From Rehmannia glutinosa (Eukaryota > Streptophyta > Magnoliopsida > Lamiales > Orobanchaceae): DNA of 64,000 bases. The stretch covers positions 27,690,317-27,754,316 of the forward strand of contig CM071931.1 in assembly GCA_016081115.2 (NCBI GenBank). Direction: 5' to 3'. Of the stretch, positions 35,807-47,732 are shown piece after piece; within the stretch, counting starts at the first letter, position 1; every line of letters starts with the position of its first letter. The position numbers were made by a program, and so were the translations under genes. The notes beneath the pieces were generated by a model. The model was given only the letters and a program-made list of their open reading frames with translations, made no database searches and was not told the DNA's origin.

Positions 35807-35917
35807 GGTTGGTTCATTGAGCCTTCCGCACTGGTTACTGAACTAGATCTCAATCTTTTTAAAGGATACAACACTTGTGTTTTTCAAAACTTTTATTTCA
35901 AAAGCAAAGTTATTATC

Positions 35918-37561
35918 ATGGAAGCAAATCTAACTCGTATTCCCATGTTTACTGTGGAAGAGATTGATGACTAGAAATTCGTATGCAGGCTCACCTATCA
36001 GCCTTACATGATGAAATGTGGCTAGTGATAGAAGATGGGCCACAACAAATCTTTAAGGTCAACACTGCTGTAAGAAGAGCACCTCTAGATGAAGGAAATG
36101 ATGCTGCATCAGAGCCTAGACCCGCCAGGGTTTAGAAACCACGTTGTGAATGGACAAATGAGGATAGGAAAAGATACAATCTTAACAATGTTGCCAAAGA
36201 CATCCTCTACAAGACTTTGGACAAAGCTATGTTCAATAAAGTAAAATCTTGCAAATCATCCAAAGAAATATGGGATAAGCTAACCCAGATTTGTGAAGGA
36301 TCAAAACAGATTAAAGAGAAAAAATTTACTGTTGCTGTTCAAAAATTTGAAAATTTGAAAATGCTTGCAGGTGAGAGTCTGGATCAGCTGGATGCCAGAT
36401 TCACAGAGATTACAAATGAGCTTTCAGCTCTTGGGAAGGAGTACACTCAAAAAAAGATGTGCATGAAGATATTAAAAGTCATCCCAGCTGAATGAGAAAT
36501 GAAGTTCATGGCCCTGAGACATTCCATGGACCTCTCCAAAATATCAAATCATGAGCTATTCTCAGACCTCAAAGCTTATGAGTTTGAGCTAAGAAGAAAA
36601 GAGCAAGAGGAAACAGTTGTACCCAAGACAGCTGCATTGTTGGCCAGTGAAGGAAAGAAAGTTGAGCCAAAGGAAACCATTGACCAGGAGGAAATTGCTC
36701 TCATGGTAAAGAGGTTCCACAAGTTCTTCAATAAGAACTATAAAAGAAACAAGGGTGAAACCTCCAGAAGACATTCATCACCTTCCAAAGCATGGGAGAA
36801 CATGCCACCCAAGAGAGCTGAACATCAAAAAGCTGACTATCAGAGAGCTGAGAGAGCTGATACGCAGAGAGCTGAAAACCTATGTTGGAACTGCAAACAA
36901 CCAGGACACTTTGCTGTTGACTGTTCTTATCCACCAGTCGACAAATACAGGAATGAAGGGGATAGAAAGGTCTTCAGATAAAGAAGACATGAAAAGAAGA
37001 AAGTCATGTTGGCTGCTGAGACTGCTGATAGAAAATACTCTATAAAAGTCAAACAGAGCTACCAAAAGCCCCAGAGATTTCAATAAAGAAATTCATATGA
37101 AGGGAATGGTAGAAAATATCCAAACCAAGCTAAATTGAATAACCAAGTGAAATATCAGCAAAGACCTATGGGATACAAACCAAAGTGGCAAAGACCTTAA
37201 CCTCAGCAAAGGTCATTCCCAAGGCAAAAGAGCTATTATCAGCACATTTATGCACCCAGGCACTTCACTCATCAAGCACAAAAATTCCAATATTACCTCA
37301 AGAAAGCAAATGCTCAAACAAATACACATGCATACATACAAAAGAGACAATTGTATGTTCCTAAAACTCCCAAACAATTTGCTAATGTGCACTATGATTA
37401 TGGAACTGATAGATGGCAACTCTTAGAGTCATATCATCTGGCTATATGTTGGTTGAAGCATCTTATAGCACTAACCCCCCAGGACCCAGGAAAGTATGGG
37501 AACCTAAAATCTAATTTCCTTGATTGCAGGTTCAAGGAATAACTGAGTGCCAACGAACCTG
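35918..37561 (+). pseudogene. Gag of the old Sirevirus, interrupted by stops
   Basis: The ATG at 35918 starts MEANLTRIPMFTVEEI. Continuing in frame gives a UBN2/retrotransposon Gag domain (KEIWDKLTQICEGSKQIKEK, about 36260-36340) and a zinc knuckle CWNCKQPGHFAVDC (about 36883-36924). In-frame stops at 35972, 36135, 36493, 36979, 37084 and 37198 sit where Trp or Gln would be expected. Gag would form the virus-like particle. Just upstream of the young insertion the frame reads ECQRTWY, the start of the protease region. Confidence 0.85.
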
Positions 37562-37566
37562 GTACA

Positions 37567-38750
37567 TGTTAGATAAATGTTTTTATCAAGATTTTGATGA
37601 TTTTGTTTAAATGAGTTTTTATACCAAAACAATGTTTATAAATGTTGTCCAAATACTACCAATTGATTTAAAATATTTTTACTAATTTTTTGGAGTATTT
37701 TTTGAAGTTTATTTTTGACAAAAATCGGACAATATTTCAAGTTGGAGGTCGAAGGTCGACCGGTCGAGCAAACGGTCGACCGGTACCTGGAGAATAAAAA
37801 ACTAGAGAACAGAACGCACTGGACTTGAAAAATTGAAGAGGGGGACCGGTCCAAGGTAGGGCCGATCGGTCGGACCCCCCTGTGACCGGTCGACCCCCTC
37901 TGCGAATGGTACCTGGATCGCACTAATTTTCTCTAACGTTCAAAATTTTCTATAGAGCAACCGGTCGCGCTGTGTAATTTTTTGACAGCAAAATTTGTAC
38001 CGTTGGACTCCTTATCAGCAAGATTTGATTTTCAATTTTGTACATTATTTCTACATCTTGTGTTCCTCTTTTTGTAGACAAAAGTGAAGAAGGAGGAGCC
38101 TATGTTGGTGAAGACTCTCCTATAAATAGAGGATGATTTGAAGACACAAGATACAACACACAAGCATACAATATAGCAAGAAATCTGCAAAATTCTCAAA
38201 GCTTTCATTTTTATATCCTTGTTGTAATAGCCTAAGTTCTTGCACTTGCACAATCTTGAGGTCTAGGCTTTTTGTTCTTGATTACACTTGCACTCAAAGT
38301 TTGTATATTTCATTTATTGAGTTGTAATCTTGAATTTTTCTATCATCCAAAACAAGATATCCTTGTTAGTGTTCTTGTGGTAAGAACACACTTGGGTGAT
38401 CTTAGGTGTTGAAGAGTGTGGTACTCTTTATAGGTGTTGAAGGAAGATTGTGGTAATCTCCTTGAAGGTGTTGTAAGAAGATTGTGGTGATCTTCAAAAG
38501 TGGTGTTGTAACAATTGTGGTAATTGTTAATAAAATCTTTTTTTCTGTTTGAAATCCACTTCGGATATACCGGGATGGTAGTAGATTAGGCCCTAGGTGG
38601 GTTGAACTACTATAAATCATCGAGTGTTATTTAATTTCCGTATTTACATTCTTGTCATTTACTTGTTCATTCGAATAAGAGGGCGATTTGCGGAAAATCG
38701 GCATAATCTATTCACCCCCCTCTAGATTATCATAGCCACTTGGACTAACA
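37567..38750 (+). repeat. 5' LTR of the young Sirevirus
   Basis: TG...CA ends, 1184 bp. It contains several GGTCGACCGGT/GACCGGTCGACC palindromic motifs at about 37745-37900 and a TATAAATA box (about 38122-38129). Confidence 0.95.
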
Positions 38751-38752
38751 AG

Positions 38753-38764
38753 TGGTATCAAAGC
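38753..38764 (+). other. Primer binding site of the young Sirevirus
   Basis: TGGTATCAAAGC follows the LTR after two bases. It differs from the initiator Met-tRNA complement at one base. Confidence 0.85.
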
Positions 38765-38807
38765 CAAACTCTTTGGCTAGCTCGTTCCAAGTAAAGAGGA
38801 AAGATCC

Positions 38808-40071
38808 ATGGCTATGAACGAAGCTTATCTCACCATCGGCGCCTCTACCAACAAGCCACCACTATTCAACGCCAACAACTACGCATTTTGGAAAGACCGT
38901 ATGGAGTGCTTTCTACAAGGGTGCGGATTTGACATTTGGAATGTGGTTATTGAAGGAGTTTCTCAACCAACCAAAAAATTGGAGGATGGCACCACGACTC
39001 CCAAACCGTTCAAGGAGTTCGATGAAAATGACAAGAAGGCTTTCTCTCTAAACGGTAAGGTCTTAAATATTTTACATTGCTCTCTTACCGCCACCGAGTA
39101 TAATCGTATAAGAGGCATAAGGTCGGCACATGAAGTTTGGGAAAAATTAGAAACCATCTATGAGGGCACAAAGAAAGTGAAGAAAGCAAGAAAAACAATG
39201 CTTGTGAAAGATTTTGAAAATTTCAATATGCATGATGGTGAAAGCATATCAAAAATGGTGGAAAGGCTTGACAAAATTGTCAATCCTCTTGTGGCTCTTG
39301 TAAAGGTCATCTCCGAAGAAGACAAGGTGACCAAGGTGTTATACGCCCTTCCCGGGTCATGGTCCGAAAAGGTGACGGCTATCACGGAAGCACAAAATCT
39401 CGAGACACTCAAATTCGATGAGCTCATCGGGAACCTCCTCATCTACAAAGTCTATCTCAAGGAGACGAAAAATTTCAAACCATCCATTACTCAATCGGGT
39501 ATACAAAATATTCCTAAAGGTCTTGCATCTTCTTCTAATAATGCATACTATGATAATGATGATGATGATAAGACGATCGTACTTGTCCGGAAATTTGCAA
39601 AATTTGTGAATAAAAATAAGGCAAGAAAACTGAGAGACGACTCGTCTTTTAAATGTGGAAAATCCGAGCACTTCATAGCCGATTGCCCAAAACTCGAGGA
39701 GGAGGAACAAAAGAAGAAAAAGTCTTTTCCTAAAAAGAAGGCTTTAAATGCGGATGTCAAGACTTGGGATGAACTCCTTGCCACAACCGATGAAGAAGGA
39801 GAATCCGAACATGGTCTTATGGCCATAGACGACGAAAACAACGAGGTATGCTCTAATACTTCATCTTCTTCCTTAGTTGATGAATTACAATGTGATTTTG
39901 ATGAATTACAAATGAGTTTCAAAATTTGATTGTTAAATACAAGACTTTAAAAAAGGAGCATAAAGAGCTTAAATTAGAAAAGGATAAATTGTTTACTTCT
40001 TATGACTCTCTTGATAAAGCTCATGATATTACTCTTACTAAAGTCCGTCTTTCACAAATGATATTAAATGT
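38808..40071 (+). pseudogene. Gag of the young Sirevirus, frameshifted
   Basis: ATG at 38808. The N-terminus (PPLFNANNYAFWKDRMECFL) and the UBN2-type domain (SAHEVWEKLETIYEGTKK) are clear and open to 39929. The zinc knuckle reads FKCGKSEHFIADC with Ser at the position of the first Cys, so the CCHC motif is incomplete. The frame is lost in a short A run near 39910, where CAAATGAG replaces the expected CAAAATGAG. An acidic and Lys-rich tail follows. Confidence 0.9.
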
Positions 40072-40665
40072 TTGAAAAAGGATGTGCATCGTTTTAACTT
40101 AAGTACGGATAAGGTTACAAAAATTTTAGATGCACAAAGAAGTGAGCATTCTAAATTAGGACTTGGCTACAAACCTTTTCAACCTCTTTCAAAGAAAAAT
40201 GACCAAGGTCCGACTTTTGTACGTGCTAGTAGTGCCCATAATCTTATTTGTTTTTATTGTGGTAAAGTTGGTCACTATGTTAGTCATTGTAAATTGAAGA
40301 ACAATTTTACCTTTGTTTGGAGACCCAAAGGTCTCAAGGCTAACCCCCATGGACCCCAAAATTATAGGGTACCTAAAAATAATTCTTTTGTAGGTCATAG
40401 GGGCTATAACAACCATGGAGGATTCAAAATGGCTCGTGGACAGCGGGTATTCACGCCATATGACTGGAAAGAGAAAACGTTTTACCAACATCAAGCTCCA
40501 AGAAGAGGGTATGGTCATGTTCGGCAATGGAAAGGAAGAATTCTTGGAAATGGAGAAATTGGTAACTCTTCTTTCTCTCTTAGTAATGTTATTTTAGTAG
40601 AAGGGTTTAAGTTTAATTTGATAAGTGTTAGCCAACTTTGTGATTCAAATTATAATGTTGTTTAA
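40072..40665 (+). pseudogene. Second zinc knuckle and protease region of the young Sirevirus
   Basis: The frame carries an intact zinc knuckle, CFYCGKVGHYVSHC. The aspartic protease active site WLVDSGYSRHMTG lies in a neighbouring frame at about 40430-40475, flanked by frameshifts near 40420 and 40545. The frame ends in LISVSQLCD, the usual lead-in to the integrase zinc domain. Confidence 0.85.
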
Positions 40666-41998
40666 TAAAGAAAAATGCCTTATTTCCAAAAATGATAAAA
40701 TTATTTGTGAAGCAAATAGAAAAGGCAATTTTTACAAAATTTGTACAAGTGATTTGGTTAGTCAAAATGTTTCTTGTCTTGTCGCCAATAATGATTTAAC
40801 TAGTTTATGGCATAGGCTACTTGGACATGTTGGATATAAAAATTTGCAAACTATTTACAAAAACCAACATGTAAAAGGACTACCCAAATTGAATTTTGAA
40901 AATCTTGGCTTATGTGACACTTGTCAAAAGAACAAATTAGTTAAGAGTAGTTTTAAGCCCAAAAATGAAATTTCCACAACCAAGCCTCTACAATTTCTTC
41001 ATTTAGATTTGTATGGGGATATTGGTACGGCAAGTCTAAGTGGAAAACATTACACTTTTGTTATAGTTGATGATTTTTCTAGATATACTTGGGCTCTTTT
41101 TCTTGCAAATAAAAGCGATGCCGTTAATGAGTTTGTTAAGTTGTGTAGACTTATTGAGAATGAAAAGGAAGATACTATTAAGTCTATTCGAAGTGATCGA
41201 GGAGGAGAATTTGATGGAGAATTTAGAGTCTTTTGTGAAACCAAGGGATATGGTCACAATTTTTCGGCTCCAAGGACACCTCAACAAAATGGAGTAGCCA
41301 AAAGGAAGAATCGGACACTTCAAGAAATGAGTCGGTTCATGCTCAATGAATTTTCACTTCCAAAATATTTTTGGGCCGAAGCCGTAAGTACCGCTTGCTA
41401 TGTCATTAATCGAGTTTATATTCGTCCTAAAATGAATAAAACTCCATATGAGCTTTGGAAAGGAAGAACTCCAAATATTAGTTATTTCAAAATATTTGGA
41501 TGTAAGTGTTTTATTTTGAATACTAAGGATCAATTGGACAAACTTGATCCTAAGGCCGATGAAGGAATATTTATGGGGTATTCAACCAAGAGCAAAACAT
41601 ATCGGGTTTACAATAAGACTAGTGGGGTTGTTGAAGAATCCATCCATGTCAAATTCAATGAAGCTTCGGGTGTTGAAAGGATACCCAATGATGAAAGTGA
41701 TGAAGAGGATATTGTTGAACCCATTGTTCAAAATGATGCTCAAAATGATCAACCTTCTACCTCAAATGATCAACCATCCACTTCAAATGTTCCTCAAGAA
41801 GATATAGGTGACACTTCGGATCTTCCCGTAGCATTGAAATTTAAGGGAGATCACCCAAAAGATCTTATTATTGGTGATCCCCTTGATAAAGTGATGACCC
41901 GAAGAAAATTTGCCGAGAAAACTCTTATATCTCAAAAAGAGCCTAAAAATGCTAAGGAAGCTATTGAAGATGAGGATTGGTTCTTAGAAATGCAATAG
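40625..41998 (+). pseudogene. Integrase of the young Sirevirus, catalytic Glu changed to Lys
   Basis: The frame has the HHCC zinc domain (LWHRLLGH ... CDTCQKNK) and the rve core: HLDLYG (first Asp), RSDRGGEF (second Asp), then PQQNGVAKRKNRT, where Copia integrases have NGVxERKNRT. The Lys codon AAA at 41300-41302 replaces the catalytic Glu. It continues through the Copia conserved GCKCFI ... GIFMGYS region and ends in a TAG (41996-41998) just before the RT. Confidence 0.9.
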
Positions 41999-42001
41999 GA
42001 G

Positions 42002-42592
42002 TTGAATCAATTTGAAAGGAATGATGTATGGGAATTAGTACCTTGTCATCCATCTCAAACAATTATTGGCACAAAATTGGTATTTCAGAACAAGCTCGAT
42101 GACCAAGGCATTAATATTATTCGAAACAAAGTAAGGTTAGTAGCTCAAGGTTATTGTCAAGAAGAAGGTATTGATTATGATGAAACATTTGCACCCGTAG
42201 CACGTTTAGAAGCTATTCGTATTTTACTTGCATATTCTTGTTTTAAAAATTTCAAGCTTTACCAAATGGATGTAAAATCCGCATTTTTAAATGGTCTTAT
42301 TCAAGAAGAAGTCTATGTAAAACAACCTCCGGGGTTTGAAAATTTTTCTAGGCCTAATGATGTTTATAAACTTAAAAAGGCCTTGTATGGTTTGAAACAA
42401 GCACCCCGTGCATGGTATGATAGACTTAGCTCTTTTCTTTTGCAAAATGGTTTTACAAGAGGTAAAGTTGATACTACTCTCTTTGTTTTTGAAGAGGGGC
42501 AAGATTGCTTATTAGTGAAAATTTATGTTGATGATATCATTTTTGGTGCTACTAATGAATCCTTGTGCAACAAATTTTCTAAGTTAATGTAA
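42002..42592 (+). pseudogene. Reverse transcriptase of the young Sirevirus
   Basis: Copia RT motifs: DETFAPVARLEAIR, QMDVKSAFLNG, ALYGLKQAPRAWYD and the catalytic YVDD at 42524-42535. The frame stops at TAA (42590-42592), most simply a CAA-to-TAA change. Reading continues in frame to about 42750, where a 1-nt insertion near CCCCCAATGG shifts it into the RNase H frame. Confidence 0.9.
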
Positions 42593-42719
42593 GGTGAATT
42601 TGAAATGAGGATGATGGGGGAGCTCAACTTCTTCCTTGGACTTCAAATTAAGCAATGCCAAGAAGGAATTTATATTTCACAATCAAAATATACAAAAGAG
42701 CTTTTGAAGAAGTTCGGAA

Positions 42720-43469
42720 TTGAAGAAGGAAGAACCGTCTCTACCCCCAATGGCAACAAATGTCAAGATTGACAAAGATGAAAAAGGCAAGTCGGTTGAT
42801 GAATCCAAATATCGAGGTATGATTGGTAGTTTACTTTATTTACCTGCAAGTAGACCGGATATTCTTCATGTTGTATGCCTATGTGCTCGTTTTCAAAGCA
42901 ATCCCAAAGAATCTCATATGAGTGCCGTTAAAAGGATTTTTCGATATTTGAAAGGCACTATTCAATATGGTTTATTTTATCCAAAGAATGAAAATTTTTC
43001 TCTTAAAGGTTATAGTGATTCGGATTATGCGGGAAATATTGATGATCGTAAAAGTACTTCCGGATCATGTCAATTTTTAGGCGATTGCCTAGTTTCTTGG
43101 TTTTCAAAGAAACAAAATTGTGTTTCACTTTCAACGGCCGAAGCCGAATACATTTCCGCGGCCTTTTGTTGTACTCAATTGCTTTGGTGGAAACAAACTT
43201 TAGCGGATTATAAATGTTCTTTTGAAAGTGTTCCTATCTTTTGTGATAACATATCCGCTATAAATATTGCTCAAAACCCGGTTCATTATAACCGTACTAA
43301 ACATATTGAGATTCGACAACATTTTCTAAGAGATTGTGTTTCAAAACAAAAAATTGAGATATCTTTTGTTCCATCTCAAGATCAATTGGCGGATATCTTT
43401 ACAAAACCGCTATCTTCCGAGACATTTGCCTCAATACGAGCTCGATTAGGCATAATGCATATTGAATAA
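42720..43469 (+). pseudogene. RNase H domain of the young Sirevirus
   Basis: Open to its natural stop after GIMHIE. Motifs are GSLLYLPASRPDI, GYSDSDYAG, KSTSGSCQFLG, STAEAEYI and QDQLADIFTKPL, the standard end of Copia polyproteins. The catalytic acidic residues (SDSD, AEAE, D of CDN) are visible. Detached from the RT by a frameshift. Confidence 0.9.
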
Positions 43470-44684
43470 GGTCTATGATTGCAATTTGCATGTTTTCAAA
43501 ACTTAGGGGTGAAAAATCGGATTTTTGTGTAAAATTTACGAAAATAGAATCGTGTTCAAGCACCCAACCGACGACCAGTACGGGACCGGTCGCCCTACCC
43601 GTCGACCGGTCGCCCTGAACATTTTCAGCCTTAAAAATGTTTCTGTCCTTTCAAACGTTATTTTGGTTCTTTTCTTCCAAAATCAAACCCCTTCGCATTT
43701 TTCACTCAAAATTCACTCAAAATGATTTTCTTCTTATAAAATCTATATTTTTGAGTTTATGTAACTTCTATTTGATCCATATCATCCGACTTCTCCGATC
43801 AATTGGTAAGAATTTCTCCTTTAATCTCAATTGGGTTGAACCCTTGAGAATGTGCTTGTATCTTGCTATTTTGGTGAAATTCTTGCATTAGTATAATGTA
43901 TATGATGATTATTGATGGATGAATGTTGTTATATTTCATTTGGTGATGAAAACTTTTGGCTTAAATGATTTACAAAGGCGTTGTACATATCTTGTTTTAT
44001 TTGATGCACGCCAAGTGTTCGACAAAATGTTTCTATGAAAAATTCATCATCTACATGATTCTCTTGATTTGAAAACTCTTATAAGTTTATAGAGATCATG
44101 TTTTATTAATCAAATGAGCTTTTGCAAATCAAATGAGCAACTTTTCCCTTTTATTTGGAATTTAAGCTTACATTTTCAAAACGCTCGATAAATCGATTAA
44201 ATTGCGCACTTTGATATAATTGTATGATGTTTTTATCATGCTAACATTCTTTTTGATGATTCCAAAGGGGGAGAAATAGGAAAAACGATCATACGCTCAA
44301 AGAAGCGAAAATAAGCTCACAAGAAAAGCTATAAGCTAAGGCTCTTAAAAGCCAAAAGCTGTGAATAATACTTAGTCCATGAGATGTATTATGAACTTTT
44401 ATGCTTAACTAATGATGTCTTTGTGACAGGGGGAGCTTTTAAGCTCATGGAATTCAAGCTTTTAGCTTGTAGTTGTTTGCTTCTACTTATTTTTTGTTAT
44501 GCATGTTGATAGGGGGAGCTTGTGCAAAAATATCTTTGAAAAATCTTTGCTCCTATTCTTTTGTGTTTCACTTATGATAAATCTTGCTTATAATGGATTG
44601 ATGTTTTAGACCGGAAAATATGTTTTGTTTTAAAATCGACTTCCTAAAATTGTTTTGGTTTGTAATCATCAAAAAGGGGGAGTT
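43470..44684 (+). other. 3' non-coding region with several PPT-like runs
   Basis: 1.2 kb between RNase H and the 3' LTR. It has purine-rich AGGGGGAG-type runs near 44267, 44427, 44512 and, directly before the LTR, AAAAAGGGGGAG (44671-44682). Multiple polypurine tracts are a known trait of Sireviruses. A GACCGGTCG-rich patch at 43560-43620 echoes the LTR. Confidence 0.75.
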
Positions 44685-45806
44685 TGTTAGATAAATGTTT
44701 TTATCAAGATTTTGATGATTTTGTTTAAATGAGTTTTTATACCAAAACAATATTTATAAATGTTGTCCAAATACTCCCAATTGATTTAAAATATTTTTAC
44801 TAATTTTTTGGAGTATTTTTTGAAGTTTATTTTTGACACAAATCGGACAACATTTAAAGTTGGAGGTCGACCGGTCGAGCAAACGGTCGGCCGGTACCTG
44901 GAGAATGAAAAATAGAGAACATAACGCACTGGACTTGAAATATTTAAGAGAGGGACCGGTCCAAGGTAGGGCCGATCGATCGGACCTTAGGGCGACCGGT
45001 CGGACCTCTCTGTGACCGGTCGACCCCCTCTGCGAATGGTACCTGGATCACACTAATTTTCTCTAACGTTCAAAATTTTCTATAGAGCGACCGGTCGCGC
45101 TGTGTGATTTTTCGACAGCAAAATTTGTACCGTTGGACTCCTTATCAGCAAGATTTGCTTTTCAATTTTGTACGTTATTTCTACATCTTGTGTTCCTCTT
45201 TTTGTAGACAAAAGTGAAGAAGGAGGAGCCTATGTTGGTGAAGACTCTCCTATAAATAGAGGATGATTTGAAGACACAAGATACAACACACAAGCATAAA
45301 ATATAGCAAGAAATCTGCAAAATTCTCAAAGCTTTCATTTTTACATCCTTGTTGTAATAGCCTAAGTTCTTGCACTTGCACAATCTTGAGGTCTAGGCTT
45401 TTTGTTCTTGATTACACTTGCACTCAAAGTTTGTATATTTCATTTATTGAGTTGTAATCTTGAATTTTTCTATCATCCAAAACAAGATATCCTTGTTAAT
45501 GTTCTTGTGGTAAGAACACACTTGGGTGATCTTAGGTGTTGAAGAGTGTGGTACTCTTCATAGGTGTTGAAGGAAGATTGTGAAATTTCCTTGAAAGTGT
45601 TGTAAGAAGATTGTGGTGATCTTCAAAGGTGGTGTTGTAACAATTGTGGTAATTGTTAATAAAATCTTTTTTTTTTCTTTTTGAAATCCACTTCGGATAT
45701 ACCGGGGTGGTAGTAGATTAGGCCCTAGGTGGGTTGAACTACTATAAATCATCGAGTGTTGTTTAATTAGGCCCCCTCTAGATTATCGTAGCCACTTGGA
45801 CTAACA
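44685..45806 (+). repeat. 3' LTR of the young Sirevirus
   Basis: Same ends as the 5' LTR. An ~85-bp stretch present at about 38630-38720 is missing near 45760. Confidence 0.95.
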
Positions 45807-46702
45807 GTACACACATGACAAGGAACAAGAAAACTCTGACAAAGTTCAAGGAAATCAAAGGTGCAAAAGTTATATTTGGAGGAAATGAAGCTCCAGGGGA
45901 GATCAAAGGCACAAGATCCATAAAGAAGAATGGTTTGGAGATCACAGATGTTGCATATGTTGAAGGTCTCAACTTCAATCTAATAAGCATCAGCCAACTC
46001 TGTGACAAAGGCTACAATGTGGGATTCAATATGCGAATTTGTCTAATTAAAGATACTGAATCAAATGAGATTGTGCTACAAGGAACAAGGTAGAAGAACA
46101 TGTATGTAGTGGATTGGTTAACTGCTACACCAAGTACATGTCTGCTAGCAAAGAGTACATCCGAATCAAGTTAGTTGTAGCACAAGAAGCTGAGTCACCT
46201 GAATTTCAAGACAATCAACAAGCTTGCAAGGAGTCATCTTGTGGAAGGATTTCCTGATTCAGTGTACAGGAAATAAAGTATTTGTGATGCATGCCAGATG
46301 GGAAAGAAAATCAAATCATCCTTCAAGGATAAGCCAAGTCCTTCTTCAACAAGGATTTTGCATCTGTTGCATATGGACTTATTTGGTCCTGTCGAACCAA
46401 CCAGCATCAGTGGAAAGAAATACACCTTAGTGGTGGTAGATGATTATTCAAGATATACACGGACAATTTTCATGTGTAAGAAGAAAGAAACACTGCATAA
46501 ATTGCCTCAGCTGATGCGAAGAGTTCAAAATGAGAAGAGTCAAACCATTATAAAGATAAGATCTGACAGGGGATCTAAGTTTGTCAATGGAATTATAACT
46601 TAGTATTGTGTTAAAAATGATATTGCTCATGAGTTATCAGCTGCAAGAACTCCACAACAGAATGAAATAGCTGAAAGAAGGAACAAAACTCTCAAAAAAG
46701 CT
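45807..46702 (+). pseudogene. Old Sirevirus pol, part 1: protease end and integrase
   Basis: It continues the older element after the young insertion: HMTRNKKTLTKFKEIKG, GLNFNLISISQLCDKGYN, CDACQMGKK, HMDLFGPVEP (first Asp), IRSDRGSKF (second Asp) and PQQNEIAERRNKTLKKA (catalytic Glu kept). Stops at about 46091, 46171 and 46601 and frameshifts interrupt it. The protease DSG motif expected between TWY and HMTR is missing. It ends at the CACTA insertion. Confidence 0.85.
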
Positions 46703-47698
46703 CACTACAACATAAATGACATTAGGTAACATAAATTTTGTAGCACTTTTTACATAAGGTACATATGTAACACATGTTTGTAACACTTTTTACATTATAA
46801 TATTTATGTAACACTTTTGTAGCACTTTATCAATATGTAACACTTTTAAATAAGTAACACTTTTTAAGTATCACTTTTTTTTTTGTTATTTCTTTAATAA
46901 CGCAAATAGGTATCACTTTATTTAAGAAGCACTCTTGGCAACACTATATATTTTATTAATTGTAACACTTTTTAAGCTATATTTTAGTAACACAAAATTA
47001 TATAACTATCATTAAATCATGTCAATGATTTATTTAATTAATTGATGTCACAAAATAGGTGAAGACAAAAAAATATTTCATCAAACCTAAAAATTGTAGA
47101 CATCATGTATTCTGTTTTTTTTACTGAATTTTTATTTTCTTTTATAAAGTATTTTAGTTTTGCTTTTATTTCTTATTTTATACGGAGGTAATTAATTCCG
47201 TCGTAATATCGACGAAAAATGCCCATGTATGTTTTTATTATTATTATTTAATTTGTTTTTAATTTTTACTAACAGAGACCAATTTCATCGTTAATCTTTT
47301 TTTTTTTATTTTTAAAAAAAAAATTACCAATAAAAATTGATGTGTCGGTAATTACTTTGGAATTTTTTTCATCGGTAAATTATTTTTTCATTATTTATTT
47401 ATTATTTAATTTTTTACTGTTAGAACTTTTTTATCTGTCGGTAAATTAATTTTATATTTTTATATATTTTTATTTTTACCGGTTGAATATTGATCAGTTG
47501 ATAAATTTATTTTATATATTTTGATATTTTTAATTTTTTGTGTCCTTTACATAATATGATTTTAAAACTATGTACTATATAATATAAAATTTAATATATA
47601 CAATGTATAATATAATTTAATACATATATTATTTAATACAATCATTATTATATAAAATATATTATATATACATATAATATAATTTTTCTACAATTTTA

Positions 47699-47732
<34 letters not shown>

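Larger units (their letters stand above)
37567..45806 (+). mobile_element. Young Sirevirus-type Copia element nested in the older one
   Basis: LTRs 37567-38750 and 44685-45806 start TGTTAGATAAATG and end ACTAACA, and they are nearly identical apart from an ~85-bp gap in the 3' copy. Flanking 5-bp duplication GTACA is perfect (37562-37566, 45807-45811). PBS, gag, integrase, RT, RNase H and PPT are in Copia order. Several frameshifts, three stops and loss of the catalytic integrase Glu make it non-autonomous as written. It sits in the protease region of the older element. Confidence 0.95.

Noticed and set aside
39158..39922. Minus-strand frames opposite the young gag
   Set aside because: Shadows of the plus-strand gag; no motif of their own.
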